Assembly (NCBI RefSeq): GCF_005503695.1
Contig: NZ_SCMU01000019.1
Location: 1-54,082, forward strand
Length of the DNA stretch: 54,082 nt
DNA from: Sphingopyxis sp. 2PD
GTDB taxonomy: Bacteria; Pseudomonadota; Alphaproteobacteria; Sphingomonadales; Sphingomonadaceae
Direction: 5' to 3'
Shown here: positions 25,522 to 35,527 of the stretch, in pieces
How the letters are laid out: every line of letters begins with the position of its first letter
Position numbering within the stretch: the first letter of the stretch is position 1
Program-made: the position numbers and the translations under genes
Notes under the pieces: generated by a model
Told to the model about the DNA's origin: nothing
Seen by the model: the letters and a program-made list of their open reading frames with translations, nothing else
Databases searched by the model: none

Positions 25522-26721
25522 TTACCTCGAAAACCGTCCCGCCAGCTCGACATGCGTCGACCAGCGGAACTGCCCGACCGGCTGCACCCAATCGAGCGTG
25601 TAACCGCCCGCAACCAGCAGCTTTGCGTCGCGCGCGAAGCTCGCCGGGTTACAACTCACGTATGCGATCACCGGCGTGTCCGACGCCGCCAAGTGCACCA
25701 CCTGCTCCTCCGCCCCCGCGCGCGGCGGGTCGAGGATCACCGCGCCAAAACGGTTCAATTCCGCCGGGATCAACGGGCGGCGGAACAGGTCGCGATGCTC
25801 GGTCGCGACGAGCGCCCGCGCCCGGTTGGCCGCGCCCATCAGCGCGGCAATAGCGTCGCGCGCGCCCTCGGCGGCATAAACTTTGCGGCCCTGCTGGATC
25901 GAGAGCGCGAATGTCCCCACCCCCGCGAACAGATCGGCGACCGCGCCTGCATCGCCGATCGCCCGGGTCACCGCGTCGACCAGCGCCGCCTGCCCCGCCG
26001 TCGTCGCCTGGAGAAACGCGAAAGGCGGCACTTCGACCGTCACGTCGCCGAAAACGACCGTCGGCGGCTCGGGCTGCCACAGCGTCTCCAGCCCATAGCC
26101 CTGATCGACCGCCAGGCGCGCGAGCGCATGCGCGCCCGCTAAATCCTGCAGCGCCATCGCCGCGTCCAGCCCCTCGGCCTTGACGCCCTCCAGTACCACC
26201 TCGACCCCCTGATCGAGCATCTGGAGCTTGACCTTCACCGGGCGCCGTGGCGGCGCAATTTCGGTCAGCAGGTCGCGCAGCGGCGCGATCAGCGCGAACA
26301 ATTCGGGCAGCAGCAGCGGGCATTCGCGCATGTCGACGATCTGGTTGCTCTGCGCCGCGTTGAACCCGATCGCGACCTGCTTGCCGGTGCGCAACGCGGT
26401 CAGCGCCGCGCGGCGGCGGCTCTGCGGCGCCGACAGCAGCGCAGGCAGCACGTCACCAACCGGGACATCTTGCCCCGCCAAGGCCCCGACCACCCGGTCG
26501 CGGACAAAATCGACGAGCGCGGGCTCGGCAACATGTTGCAACTCGCACCCGCCGCATTTGCCGAAATGGCGGCACGGCGGCTCGGCGCGGTTCGGGCCCG
26601 GAATGATGATCCCGTCGTCGCGTACCCTGTCGCCGGGCACCGCACCGGCGACATGGCGGCCATCGCCAGTCACGCCATCGCCGCGCGCGGCGATGCGCTC
26701 GATCAGCGCGCTGTTGCTCAT
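25522..26721 (-). CDS. RlmD/TrmA-family RNA 5-methyluridine methyltransferase
   Basis: A 399-residue SAM-dependent methyltransferase for 5-methyluridine in 23S rRNA or tRNA. An iron-sulfur cluster is indicated by C50, C56 and C59 (PPCRHFGKCGGC) plus a later Cys (MRECPLL). The SAM motif is VADLFAGVGTFAL, and the catalytic Cys lies in VSCNPASFARD. The N-terminal ~45 residues are a reduced TRAM-like domain. The ATG at 26721 is one base after the nnr stop (TGAAATG), so the two are coupled. Confidence 0.88.
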   Translation of the reverse strand: MSNSALIERIAARGDGVTGDGRHVAGAVPGDRVRDDGIIIPGPNRAEPPCRHFGKCGGCELQHVAEPALVDFVRDRVVGALAGQDVPVGDVLPALLSAPQSRRRAALTALRTGKQVAIGFNAAQSNQIVDMRECPLLLPELFALIAPLRDLLTEIAPPRRPVKVKLQMLDQGVEVVLEGVKAEGLDAAMALQDLAGAHALARLAVDQGYGLETLWQPEPPTVVFGDVTVEVPPFAFLQATTAGQAALVDAVTRAIGDAGAVADLFAGVGTFALSIQQGRKVYAAEGARDAIAALMGAANRARALVATEHRDLFRRPLIPAELNRFGAVILDPPRAGAEEQVVHLAASDTPVIAYVSCNPASFARDAKLLVAGGYTLDWVQPVGQFRWSTHVELAGRFSR

Positions 26722-26722
26722 T

Positions 26723-28075
26723 TCATTCCCTAACCAGATCGTCGGCGACAAGGCCGCGGCCTATACGCGCGGCCTTAGCGATATGCCACCCCACCGCCGC
26801 CACCGCAGCGTCGAACGCATCGCCGCCTTTCGCCAGCATCGCCCCGCACGCCCCCGCCAGAACGTCGCCGGTCCCCGCTGTTGCCAACCAGGGGCTGCCC
26901 GGCCACGCCGCAGCGACCCGGCCATCGGGGGCCGCGATCACCGTATCGGCACCCTTATAGACGACGACCGCCCCCGTCCGCGCCGCCGCGGCCTTCGCGC
27001 GGTCGATCTTGCTGCCGTAGAGTTCGGGAAAGGTGCGAGCAAACTCACCTTCGTGCGGGGTCAATATCGCTTTGCCCGGCCTCTCGCACAGGCGCGGCAG
27101 CGCTGCAGCGATCGCGGCCGCATCAAGCACCAGCGGCTTGCCCGAATCGAGTGCCGCTTCGACATCGAACAACAGTTCATCGCCCGCCGGAAAGCCCGGG
27201 CCGATCACCACCGCCCCGACCCGCGGATCGCTCAGCCGCTCGCCGAACCGCGCATCGCTTTCGGTGATGATCGCGGCGAACGGCGCGCGCTCGCTGCCCT
27301 CCAGCACAACATAACCTGCCCCTGCGCGCAGCGCCGCTGCCGCCGCCAGCCCCGCCGCACCGGGCATCGGTCCCGCAAAAACCAGCACCATCCCCCGGTC
27401 GAACTTGTGCGCTGCCGCAGCGGGCGGGGCGACCGTCGGCCTCGGCAGCGTGCGCATCGCGGCCCGTTCGGAAATCCCGATCGGTGCAAGCAGCACCCGA
27501 CCGCACGCGGGCGCCGTGGGCAGGAGGACATGGGCTGGCTTCAACGCGCCCAGCGCCAGCGTGACGGCGGCGGGCAGCGGCGGCATCCAGTCGGCGTTTC
27601 CGTCGCTCTCCACGCCGCTCGGCACATCGACCGCCAGCACACGCTGCCCCGCGAAACGGCAAAGCACGGCCGCAAGATCGTCGGTCAGCGGCCGCGACAG
27701 CCCGACCCCGAACAGCGCATCGACAATCACCGGCGCCGCCGCCAGCCTGCCATCGATCGGTTCGACCGGGCCGCTCCACGCGCCGCGCGCCGCCTTTGCC
27801 AGATCCGTCGCGGGCTCCGTCAAGGCCGCAACCCGCACCGCCGCGCCGCGCGCCGCCAGCAACCGCGCCGCCACATAGCCGTCACCGCCATTATTGCCGG
27901 GTCCGCACAGGATCAGCACCGGCGCGCCCGCTGCCATCCGCCACGCGGTGTCGGCCACCGCCGCCCCCGCGCGCTCCATCAGTTCGGCGAGCGACGTCCC
28001 CTGTACCGCACAAGCAGCCTCCGCCTCGCGCATCGCGGCGCTGGTCAGGATCGGGGCGTCGGCGGGAACGGACAT
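26723..28075 (-). CDS. nnr: Bifunctional NAD(P)H-hydrate epimerase / ADP-dependent dehydratase
   Basis: A 450-residue repair enzyme that restores hydrated NADH/NADPH. The N-terminal epimerase (~1-205) has GPGNNGGDGYVAARLL and VDALFGVG. The C-terminal dehydratase (~215-450) has AGAGYV, LTPHEGEF and the nucleotide-binding ATAGTGDVLAG. The ATG at 28075 begins MSVPADAPILTSAAM; the frame is open further upstream but that part runs through a palindromic repeat and is not expected to be coding. Its TGA is followed by the methyltransferase ATG. Confidence 0.93.
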   Translation of the reverse strand: MSVPADAPILTSAAMREAEAACAVQGTSLAELMERAGAAVADTAWRMAAGAPVLILCGPGNNGGDGYVAARLLAARGAAVRVAALTEPATDLAKAARGAWSGPVEPIDGRLAAAPVIVDALFGVGLSRPLTDDLAAVLCRFAGQRVLAVDVPSGVESDGNADWMPPLPAAVTLALGALKPAHVLLPTAPACGRVLLAPIGISERAAMRTLPRPTVAPPAAAAHKFDRGMVLVFAGPMPGAAGLAAAAALRAGAGYVVLEGSERAPFAAIITESDARFGERLSDPRVGAVVIGPGFPAGDELLFDVEAALDSGKPLVLDAAAIAAALPRLCERPGKAILTPHEGEFARTFPELYGSKIDRAKAAAARTGAVVVYKGADTVIAAPDGRVAAAWPGSPWLATAGTGDVLAGACGAMLAKGGDAFDAAVAAVGWHIAKAARIGRGLVADDLVRE

Positions 28076-28137
28076 GGTGGGGAGATTATCACGGCCAGCA
28101 AAAATGTCGCGGTGGAAGCAATCGCTCGCTCCCAATT

Positions 28138-28214
28138 CGTCATTGCGAGCGCAGCGAAGCAATCCAGAGCGGTTTAGGCCTACCCTGGATTGCTTCGCTA
28201 CGCTCGCAATGACG
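28138..28214. repeat. Inverted repeat, CGTCATTGCGAGCG family
   Basis: Arms 28138-28167 and 28185-28214 match at 29 of 30 positions. It lies between the lipoprotein and nnr genes. A compact 30-base member of the same family is at 45064-45093. Confidence 0.82.
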
Positions 28215-28221
28215 ATTGTGG

Positions 28222-28608
28222 CTACTTCGCACCGCCCGTATTCGCAGGCAATCGGTACCGGTCGCTGCCGATCGCCACCTCGATCATCCCGTCGCCGACG
28301 ATCGTCACCTTCGCCGGTTCGGCGCCGTCCGCCGACACGACGCCGCGTCCATCGGTCGCGATCTGCAACCGGCGATAGCCGACATTGGCCCGCCCGACGA
28401 CCAGCACGGTCCCGTCCGCGCCACTGATCTCTTCGACGGTACAGGTGCGATCGAACAGCTTTGCGCCCTCCAGCGCGCATTCGATCCGCCCTTCCGCCGC
28501 CGCTTCGCGTGATCCGCGCGCTTCGGCTTCGGCCAGATCGCCATTGTCGGGGGCGCCGCCGCACGCCGCCAGCAGCAAGAGCCCCGTCAAGCCCCCAACA
28601 ATCCGCAC
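28222..28608 (-). CDS. Small lipoprotein of unknown function
   Basis: A 128-residue protein with a lipoprotein signal, MRIVGGLTGLLLLAAC, lipobox LAAC. The mature part is acidic at first and then beta-rich (GTVLVVGRANVGYRRLQI). Two more cysteines (IECALEG, DRTCTVEE) could form a disulfide. The start is GTG overlapping the ilvD TAG by one base (TAGTG), so it is cotranscribed with ilvD. No family was recognised. Confidence 0.75.
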   Translation of the reverse strand: MRIVGGLTGLLLLAACGGAPDNGDLAEAEARGSREAAAEGRIECALEGAKLFDRTCTVEEISGADGTVLVVGRANVGYRRLQIATDGRGVVSADGAEPAKVTIVGDGMIEVAIGSDRYRLPANTGGAK

Positions 28609-30464
28609 TATCTGCCCTTCAACTGCGTCAGGTCGCGCACCGCGCCGCGCGCGGCGCTGGTGGTCATCGCGGCATAGGCCTGCAGCGCGACCGAAATCTT
28701 GCGCGGGCGCGGCTTGGCGGGCTGCCACGCGGCGTCGCCCTTGGCTTCCATCGCCACGCGCCGTTCGGCCAGCACACTGTCGGCTACCGCAAGCGTGATC
28801 GTCCGCGACGGGATGTCGATGTTGATCAGGTCGCCGTCCTCGACCAGTGCGATCGTCCCACCCTCGGCGGCTTCCGGCGAAGCATGGCCAATCGACAGCC
28901 CCGAGGTGCCGCCCGAAAAGCGCCCGTCGGTGACGAGCGCGCAGGCCGCGCCCAGCCCCTTAGATTTAAGGTAACTCGTCGGATAGAGCATTTCCTGCAT
29001 CCCCGGTCCGCCCTTTGGCCCCTCGTAACGGATGACGACGACGTCGCCTGCCGTCACCTGCCCGGTCAATATGCCCGCAACCGCCGCGTCCTGGCTTTCA
29101 AATACCTTGGCCGGACCCGAAAATTTCAGGATGCTCTCATCCACTCCGGCGGTCTTCACAATACAGCCGTCGACCGCCAGATTGCCCGACAGCACCGCCA
29201 GCCCACCGTCCTGGCTGAACGCATGGTCGGCCGACCGGATCACCCCCGCCTCACGGTCCAGATCGAGCGACTCCCAGCGCCGATCCTGGCTGAACGCGGT
29301 CTGCGTCGGCACCCCGCCCGGCGCCGCCATGAAGAATTTCTGCACCGCGGGATCATTGGTCCGCGAAATATCCCATTTGTTCAGCGCGTCGCCCAGCGTC
29401 GCGCTGTGCACCGTCGGCAGATGGGCGTGGAGCAGGCCCGCGCGCTCGAGTTGGCCCAGGATCGCCATGATCCCGCCGGCGCGGTGGACATCCTCCATAT
29501 GGACGTCGCTCTTCGCGGGTGCGACCTTCGACAGGCACGGCACCCGGCGCGACAGCCGGTCGATGTCGGTCATGGTGAAATCGACCCCGGCCTCGAACGC
29601 CGCGGCGAGCAAGTGCAGCACGGTGTTGGTCGATCCGCCCATCGCAATGTCCAGGCTCATCGCATTTTCGAACGCTTCGAACGTCGCGATATTGCGCGGC
29701 AAGACGCTGTCATCGCCTTCTTCATAATGGCGGCGGCACATCTCGACGACGATCCGTCCGGCGCGTAGGAACAGCTTCTTGCGGTCGGCGTGGGTCGCCA
29801 GCGTCGAGCCATTGCCCGGCAGCGACAGCCCCAGCGCCTCGGTCAGGCAGTTCATCGAATTGGCGGTGAACATGCCCGAACAGCTGCCGCAGGTCGGGCA
29901 AGCCGCTTTTTCGATCTCGCTCACTTCGGCATCGCTGTATTTTTCGTCGGCGGCGGCGACCATCGCGTCGACCAGGTCGAGCGCGACCTCCTTGCCCTTC
30001 AGCACGACCTTTCCCGCCTCCATCGGCCCGCCCGACACGAACACGACGGGGATGTTGATGCGCAGCGCCGCCATCAGCATGCCGGGGGTAATCTTGTCGC
30101 AGTTCGAAATGCACACCATTGCGTCGGCGCAATGCGCGTTGACCATATATTCGACGCTGTCGGCGATCAGATCGCGGCTGGGTAGCGAATAGAGCATCCC
30201 GTCATGCCCCATCGCGATCCCGTCATCGACCGCGATCGTGTTGAATTCCTTGGCGACCCCGCCCGCCGCCTCAATTTCGCGCGCGACCATCTGGCCGAGG
30301 TCTTTCAGATGGACATGACCGGGGACGAACTGGGTGAAGCTGTTGACCACCGCGATGATCGGCTTGCCGAAATCGCTGTCCTTCATCCCCGTCGCGCGCC
30401 ACAGGCCGCGCGCGCCCGCCATGTTGCGGCCGTGGGTCGTGGTGCGCGAACGATATGAAGGCAT
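28608..30464 (-). CDS. ilvD: Dihydroxy-acid dehydratase
   Basis: A 618-residue iron-sulfur enzyme of valine, leucine and isoleucine synthesis that dehydrates 2,3-dihydroxy acids to 2-oxo acids. Cluster ligands are C122 ([11 protein letters not shown]) and C195 in [11 protein letters not shown] (C189, C192, C195), with K124 nearby. Length matches the long form. The ATG at 30464 follows an AT-rich stretch holding a TATAAT (30487-30482 on the minus strand), a possible -10 without a good -35. It lies 59 bases after the amidohydrolase stop. Confidence 0.96.
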   Translation of the reverse strand: MPSYRSRTTTHGRNMAGARGLWRATGMKDSDFGKPIIAVVNSFTQFVPGHVHLKDLGQMVAREIEAAGGVAKEFNTIAVDDGIAMGHDGMLYSLPSRDLIADSVEYMVNAHCADAMVCISNCDKITPGMLMAALRINIPVVFVSGGPMEAGKVVLKGKEVALDLVDAMVAAADEKYSDAEVSEIEKAACPTCGSCSGMFTANSMNCLTEALGLSLPGNGSTLATHADRKKLFLRAGRIVVEMCRRHYEEGDDSVLPRNIATFEAFENAMSLDIAMGGSTNTVLHLLAAAFEAGVDFTMTDIDRLSRRVPCLSKVAPAKSDVHMEDVHRAGGIMAILGQLERAGLLHAHLPTVHSATLGDALNKWDISRTNDPAVQKFFMAAPGGVPTQTAFSQDRRWESLDLDREAGVIRSADHAFSQDGGLAVLSGNLAVDGCIVKTAGVDESILKFSGPAKVFESQDAAVAGILTGQVTAGDVVVIRYEGPKGGPGMQEMLYPTSYLKSKGLGAACALVTDGRFSGGTSGLSIGHASPEAAEGGTIALVEDGDLINIDIPSRTITLAVADSVLAERRVAMEAKGDAAWQPAKPRPRKISVALQAYAAMTTSAARGAVRDLTQLKGR

Positions 30465-30523
30465 TTTGAGCAGTCCTGATAATTATATTTCAATATTAAG
30501 CGAAGAAACGCGCCTCTACACGC

Positions 30524-31255
30524 CTATTCGCCCGGATACAATGCAAGCTTGCTGCACATGCGAGAAAGCCGCTGCGCAAACAGCGCCTGCCCCGCCGCAT
30601 CGCTGACCAGGTCCTGCCGCATCTCGATCCCGACATAGGGAATGGCATTGCCCTCGGCATGGCGGTTCATCGTCGCATTGAGCAACTTGCCCGAATAGGG
30701 AAGCTGGTCGCCAACCGTCAGCCCCTCCGCTGCCAGCGCCGCAATCGCCGCCCCCGCCAGCCGGTCATCCTCGTTGTAGAGCACCCCGACATGCCATGGC
30801 CGCGCCTGATCGGGATGCGCCGACAGGGCCGGCGTAAAGCTGTGCAGCGACAGGATCATCGCCGGTCGATGCGCCGCGATCGTCGCCACGATATGATCGT
30901 GATAGGGCCGGAAAAACCGCGCCAGCCGCGCCTCGCGGCCTGCATCGTCGAGCGCATTGCCAGGCACCGCATGCCCGTCGCTGGCGATCGGCATCACCCC
31001 CGGCGCTTCCTCGTCGCGGTTGCAATCGACCACCAGCCGCGACACCCCGCCGAGGATCGCGGCATCGACCGCGCCGTTTTCGACCAGCAGCGCCGCCACT
31101 TCGGCGACCCCGATGTCGATAGCGATATGGTCGGTCAGCAGCGCCGGATCGATTCCGAGGTCGATGTCATCGGGAACATGGTTCGACGCATGATCGGCGA
31201 TCAGCAGGATTCCGCCCGTGCGCGGAGCGCCCAGCTGGCGCCACGCCTCGCTCAT
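30524..31255 (-). CDS. N-formylglutamate amidohydrolase family protein
   Basis: A 243-residue hydrolase of the N-formylglutamate deformylase-like family. Seen are an N-terminal IADHASNHVP (metal-binding region), SRLVVDCNRDE and LSLHSFTPAL, and a C-terminal GIEMRQDL. It could release glutamate from formylglutamate in histidine breakdown, but no hut genes are nearby. The ATG overlaps the ispE stop by four bases, so it is the last gene of the overlapping run that begins at the ETF-ubiquinone oxidoreductase. Confidence 0.84.
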   Translation of the reverse strand: MSEAWRQLGAPRTGGILLIADHASNHVPDDIDLGIDPALLTDHIAIDIGVAEVAALLVENGAVDAAILGGVSRLVVDCNRDEEAPGVMPIASDGHAVPGNALDDAGREARLARFFRPYHDHIVATIAAHRPAMILSLHSFTPALSAHPDQARPWHVGVLYNEDDRLAGAAIAALAAEGLTVGDQLPYSGKLLNATMNRHAEGNAIPYVGIEMRQDLVSDAAGQALFAQRLSRMCSKLALYPGE

Positions 31256-32103
31256 CGCAGCGCACCCGCCAGCTGCCACCAGTGCGGATGACTTTGCGTC
31301 AGCGAAACCGCCGCAGCATCGCGCTCCGCCGGTGCATCGAACAATGCAAAACAGGTCGCGCCCGATCCCGACATGCGCGCCAGCCAGGGCCGCAGCGCGC
31401 CGAGTTCGAGCAGCACGTCGGCAATCGCGGGACATTGCGCGGTCGCCGGACGCTGCAAATCGTTGCGCGCCGCCAGCAACTGCGCCCGCCCCGCCGGGTC
31501 GCCATAAAGCGGACCGCGGTCGATGCCGTCCCACGCCGCAAACACCGGACCGGTCGCAACCGGCTGGCGCGGATTGACCAGCAGCACCGGCGTCCCGCCT
31601 AGCCGCAGCTCAGGCACCGCGCGCAATTCCTCACCGACCCCGACCCCCAGACAGGTCGCGCTCGCGACACAAGCAGCGATATCGGCGCCGAGCGGGCTGA
31701 TGACCCGCGCCAGCACGCCATCGCCCAGTTCGGGCAGGAAGTGCGCCCGCAGCAGCCGCGCCATCGCCGCCGCATCGGCCGAGCCGCCGCCGATCCCCGC
31801 CGCGACCGGCAAATTCTTGGTCAGCGTCACCGCCAGCGACGGGACCCGCTCGGCACCATGGCGCGCCCGCAGCAGCGCCAGCACCTGCATCACCAGATTG
31901 TCGGCGCCCGCGCTCAGCCCCTCGGCAAACTCGCCCTCGATCGTCAGGTGATCGGCGCCCGCCACCTCGGCAACGATCGCGTCGCCGCCATCGACAAAGG
32001 CAAACAGCGTCTCGATATCATGATAACCGTCGCTCCGCCGCCCGCGGACGTGGAGCGCGAGGTTGATTTTCGCCCAACCGGTTTCGATCATCGCGTCGCT
32101 CAT
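31252..32103 (-). CDS. ispE: 4-diphosphocytidyl-2-C-methylerythritol kinase
   Basis: A 283-residue GHMP kinase of the MEP isoprenoid pathway. The motif AKINLALHVRGRRSDGYH at the N-terminus and the ATP-binding LPVAAGIGGGSADAAA are family hallmarks, and the C-terminal MSGSGATCFALF is GHMP motif 3. The ATG at 32103 overlaps the TPR stop by four bases (ATGA). A second in-frame ATG four codons later is possible. Confidence 0.94.
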   Translation of the reverse strand: MSDAMIETGWAKINLALHVRGRRSDGYHDIETLFAFVDGGDAIVAEVAGADHLTIEGEFAEGLSAGADNLVMQVLALLRARHGAERVPSLAVTLTKNLPVAAGIGGGSADAAAMARLLRAHFLPELGDGVLARVISPLGADIAACVASATCLGVGVGEELRAVPELRLGGTPVLLVNPRQPVATGPVFAAWDGIDRGPLYGDPAGRAQLLAARNDLQRPATAQCPAIADVLLELGALRPWLARMSGSGATCFALFDAPAERDAAAVSLTQSHPHWWQLAGALR

Positions 32104-33752
32104 GGCGCGGTCGTCGCCGGCGTCAGCCCGTCGCGCAGCTTTGCGGCCAGCCGCGTCGCCATCTCGGCCTCGGCGAGCAACACCGCGGCGCGCCAGGTAT
32201 AGCGCGCCTGAAACTTGCGTCCCGCCTGCCAATAAGCGTCGCCCAGATGTTCGACGATCACCGCATTGGTCGGTTCACCGCGCTGCGCCTTTTCGAGCAG
32301 CTCGACCGCATCGTCAGTGCGCCCGATCAGGAAATAGGCCCAGCCGAGCGAATCGGTGATGCTGGCGTTCTGCGGTTCCTGCGCCCACGCCGTCTCGATC
32401 AGCGCCAGCGATTGCGGCACATCCTTGCGTCGCTCCAGCGCCGAATAGCCCGCGAAATTCAGCACCGCGGCATCGTTCGGGCGCAGCGCCACCGCGCGCT
32501 CCATCAGCGGCGCGGCGGCTTCCCATTCGCCCGCCTGCAGATGCAGCTCGGCGCGCGCGATCAGCAACGAGCCGCGCAACATCTGGTCGCCTTCGCTATC
32601 CCCCAGCGCCGCCTCCAGCCGCTCATAAGCGCGGGCTGCGGATTTCGGATCCTCCGACCGCCGCGCAATATCCGCGAGCCGCACCAACAGGCTGCGCGGC
32701 GCATCGCCGGCCGCCGCCGTTTCAGCCAGCTTGGCCGCCCCCGCGAGGTCGCCGCCATCGGCCAGCAATTCGGCGCGCCGCATCGCCAGCACCGGCGGCA
32801 CGTCCGCGCGCCCACCATCGATCAGCGCCGTCGCTGCCGCCTGCTGCCCATTGCGATCGAGCGCCTCGACCAGCGTCGCGCGCACCGCCCAATCGGCGTC
32901 GTTCAGCCAAAAGGCGGCGCGCGAGAACAGCAACGGCAGTTTTGCGTTGCCGTTCGGCACCCGCGCCAATCCGTCGGCGAGCAGACCCAGCCACTGCGCC
33001 ACCCCGGCGCGCGGCGTCGTCACCGCCTGATCGGGCAGCAAAAGCATCGGATCCTCGCGCTGTCCCGCCGCCAGCGCGATCCGTCCGCGCAGACGCTGCG
33101 CGGCATCGCCCTCACCCGCCTTGTCGAGCGTCGCAGCCAGCCGCAACCCGACCAGCTGGCTCGTCCGGTCGGTCAGGACAATCTCGTCGGTCAGCGCCGC
33201 CGCTTCATCGGCGCGCCGGGTTGCCAGCTGCACCAGCGCGACCTGCAACGTCAGCGCCGGTTCGGGGCGCGACCGGCCGCTGACGTCCAGCAAATGCCGT
33301 TCGGGCTGTTTCTCGCGCGCGCCGACATCGATCCACGCGTTGACCGTCGGCAGGATCAGCCGCGCGATCGTATCGGCCCCCGTCTTGTCGCTGCGCCCCG
33401 CCATGGCATCGCGCGCAGCTTTCCAATCCGACCGCCGCATCGCATCGACCAGCAGCACCAGCTGCGCATCGAACCGGCGATCGCCCGCGGTCCACAGCTG
33501 CAACGCCGCGGTGCGGGCAGCGGCAAGGTCGCCGGCTTCGATCGCCTGTTCCAATATTCGCCCGCGCACCCCGGGAAGGCCCGGCGCCAGGCTCGAGACA
33601 TCGGTCAACGCCGCCAGCGCCGCCGCGGGCTCGCCGCCCTCCTCGGCCAACCGTGCCCGCACCAGCGCGTTCAGCGCCGCGCCGCCATCGTCGGCGGCCT
33701 GCGCAGGCGCCGCGGCGGCAAGCGCGCCGACCGCCAGAAAAACCCGCGCGAT
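32100..33752 (-). CDS. Exported TPR-repeat protein (unusual start codon)
   Basis: About 550 residues. A signal peptide RVFLAVGALAAAAPAQA is followed by Ala/Leu-rich helical repeats and clear TPRs in the last third (PLMERAVALRPNDAAVLNFAGY, IGRTDDAVELLEKAQR). No ATG, GTG or TTG precedes the signal peptide in frame. The first usable codons are ATC at 33752, immediately after the ETF-QO stop, or CTG at 33737. The true start is uncertain. It overlaps ispE by four bases. TPR proteins of this kind assemble envelope complexes; the partner is unknown. Confidence 0.75.
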   Translation of the reverse strand: MARVFLAVGALAAAAPAQAADDGGAALNALVRARLAEEGGEPAAALAALTDVSSLAPGLPGVRGRILEQAIEAGDLAAARTAALQLWTAGDRRFDAQLVLLVDAMRRSDWKAARDAMAGRSDKTGADTIARLILPTVNAWIDVGAREKQPERHLLDVSGRSRPEPALTLQVALVQLATRRADEAAALTDEIVLTDRTSQLVGLRLAATLDKAGEGDAAQRLRGRIALAAGQREDPMLLLPDQAVTTPRAGVAQWLGLLADGLARVPNGNAKLPLLFSRAAFWLNDADWAVRATLVEALDRNGQQAAATALIDGGRADVPPVLAMRRAELLADGGDLAGAAKLAETAAAGDAPRSLLVRLADIARRSEDPKSAARAYERLEAALGDSEGDQMLRGSLLIARAELHLQAGEWEAAAPLMERAVALRPNDAAVLNFAGYSALERRKDVPQSLALIETAWAQEPQNASITDSLGWAYFLIGRTDDAVELLEKAQRGEPTNAVIVEHLGDAYWQAGRKFQARYTWRAAVLLAEAEMATRLAAKLRDGLTPATTAP

Positions 33753-33753
33753 C

Positions 33754-35409
33754 TTACATGTTCGGGTAATTTGGGCCTCCGCCGCCTTCGGGGGTGACCC
33801 AGTTGATATTCTGGGTCGGATCCTTGATGTCGCACGTCTTGCAATGGACGCAATTCTGCGCGTTGATGACGAACTTGGGGTCGCCCTCTTCCTCGCCGAC
33901 GATTTCATACACCCCCGCCGGGCAATATCGCTGCGCGGGCTCGTCATACAGCGGCAAATTGTATGCGACCGGGATCGACGGGTCTTTCAGCTGCAGATGG
34001 ACCGGCTGGTCTTCCTCATGGTTGGTGTTCGAAATGAACACCGACGACAGGCGGTCAAAGGTCAGCACGCCGTCGGGCTTCGGATAATCCGGCTTCGGCA
34101 TGATGTCGGCGCGGTACAGGCTCTCGTTATCCGGATGATGCTTCATCGTGAACGGGACTTTGATCTTCAGCGTTTCGAGCCAAATCGTGATCCCGGCCAG
34201 CATCGTTCCGGCAAGGTCGCCCCATTTTTCGACCAGCGGCAACACGTTGCGCACGACGCTCAGCTCTTTCTTGACCCAGCTGTCGTCATAGGCGGCCTGA
34301 TAGCCGTCCAGCGTATCGCTGCCGCGCCCGGCGGTCACCGCGGCGAACGCCGCCTCGGCTGCCATCATCCCCGACTTCATCGCGGTGTGCGTCCCCTTGA
34401 TGCGCGGGACGTTCAGGAAGCCGGCGCTGTCGCCGATCAGCGCGCCGCCCGGAAACGCCAGCTTCGGCACCGACTGATAGCCGCCGTCGCTGATCGCGCG
34501 CGCGCCATAAGAAACGCGCTTGGCGCCCTTCAGGATTTTCGCAATCTCGGGATGCGTCTTCCACTTCTGCATTTCCTGGAACGGCGAGATGTGGGGGTTG
34601 CGATAGTTCAGCCAGGTGACGAACCCCAGCGCGACCTGCCCGTTCGCCTGATGATAGAGAAAACCGCCGCCATTGGCATTTTCGTCGAGCGGCCAGCCCT
34701 GCGTGTGGATCACGCGCCCGGGCGCGTGGAGTTCGGGGTCGATGTCCCACAATTCCTTGACCCCCAGGCCATAGACCTGCGGCTCGCAATCAGCGTCGAG
34801 CGCGAACTGCTTTTTCAGCATCTTGGTCAGGTGGCCGCGCACGCCTTCGCCAAAGAAGGTATATTTGGCGTGGAGCTCCAGCCCCGGCGCATAATCGCCC
34901 TTGTGGCTGCCGTCGCGCGCAATGCCCATGTCGCCCGTCGCGACGCCCTTGACCGATCCATCCTCGTTATAAAGGATCTCGGCGGCCGGAAAGCCGGGGA
35001 AGATTTCGACCCCCAGCGCTTCGGCCTGCTCCGCCAGCCAGCGGCAAAGATTGCCCAGGCTGCCCGTATATGTCCCCTGATTGTGCATAAAGCCGGGCGA
35101 GATGAACTCGGGCAGGTTGAACTTCTTGGTCTTGGTCAGCACCCAATGCTGGTTGTCGTTGACCGGAACCTCGGCCATCGGACAACCCATGTCGCGCCAT
35201 TCGGGCAACAGTTCGTCGAGCGATTTGGGATCGATCACCGCGCCCGACAGGATGTGCGCGCCGACTTCGGACCCTTTTTCCAGGATACAGACCGACAATT
35301 CGCTGCCCGCGTCGTTCGCAAGCTGCTTGAGGCGGATCGCCGCCGAAAGCCCCGCCGGCCCCGCGCCGACGATGACCACGTCATAGGGCATCGATTCCCG
35401 TTCGCTCAC
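33754..35409 (-). CDS. Electron transfer flavoprotein-ubiquinone oxidoreductase
   Basis: A 551-residue membrane-associated flavoprotein that passes electrons from ETF (fatty acid and amino acid oxidation) to ubiquinone. The FAD motif VGAGPAGLSAAIRLKQL is near the N-terminus. The C-terminal 4Fe-4S cluster uses YCPAGVYE and NCVHCKTCDIKDP, a full set of four cysteines. The GTG at 35409 is chosen because MSERESMPYD is a typical start and an AAAGG lies nine bases upstream; an ATG six codons later is the alternative. ETF subunit genes are not in the window. Confidence 0.94.
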   Translation of the reverse strand: MSERESMPYDVVIVGAGPAGLSAAIRLKQLANDAGSELSVCILEKGSEVGAHILSGAVIDPKSLDELLPEWRDMGCPMAEVPVNDNQHWVLTKTKKFNLPEFISPGFMHNQGTYTGSLGNLCRWLAEQAEALGVEIFPGFPAAEILYNEDGSVKGVATGDMGIARDGSHKGDYAPGLELHAKYTFFGEGVRGHLTKMLKKQFALDADCEPQVYGLGVKELWDIDPELHAPGRVIHTQGWPLDENANGGGFLYHQANGQVALGFVTWLNYRNPHISPFQEMQKWKTHPEIAKILKGAKRVSYGARAISDGGYQSVPKLAFPGGALIGDSAGFLNVPRIKGTHTAMKSGMMAAEAAFAAVTAGRGSDTLDGYQAAYDDSWVKKELSVVRNVLPLVEKWGDLAGTMLAGITIWLETLKIKVPFTMKHHPDNESLYRADIMPKPDYPKPDGVLTFDRLSSVFISNTNHEEDQPVHLQLKDPSIPVAYNLPLYDEPAQRYCPAGVYEIVGEEEGDPKFVINAQNCVHCKTCDIKDPTQNINWVTPEGGGGPNYPNM

Positions 35410-35527
35410 CGCAAATACCTTTCTGCCGTCCCAGCGCCGACGTTCATCGCGTCGGGCGCTCATTCTGTCACGAATTGCGATGCCCGCCAATTGACGCGCC
35501 CGTCAACTGTCTGTTTCAAACATTTTC

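Noticed and set aside
26228..28177. 649-codon plus-strand frame opposite the methyltransferase and nnr genes
   Set aside because: Rich in Arg, Pro and Ala with no domain, as expected for the antisense of GC-rich genes. The minus strand has two complete enzymes.
32247..33797. 516-codon plus-strand frame opposite the TPR gene
   Set aside because: Arg/Gln-rich composition from codon mirroring. The minus-strand frame has TPR motifs and a signal peptide.
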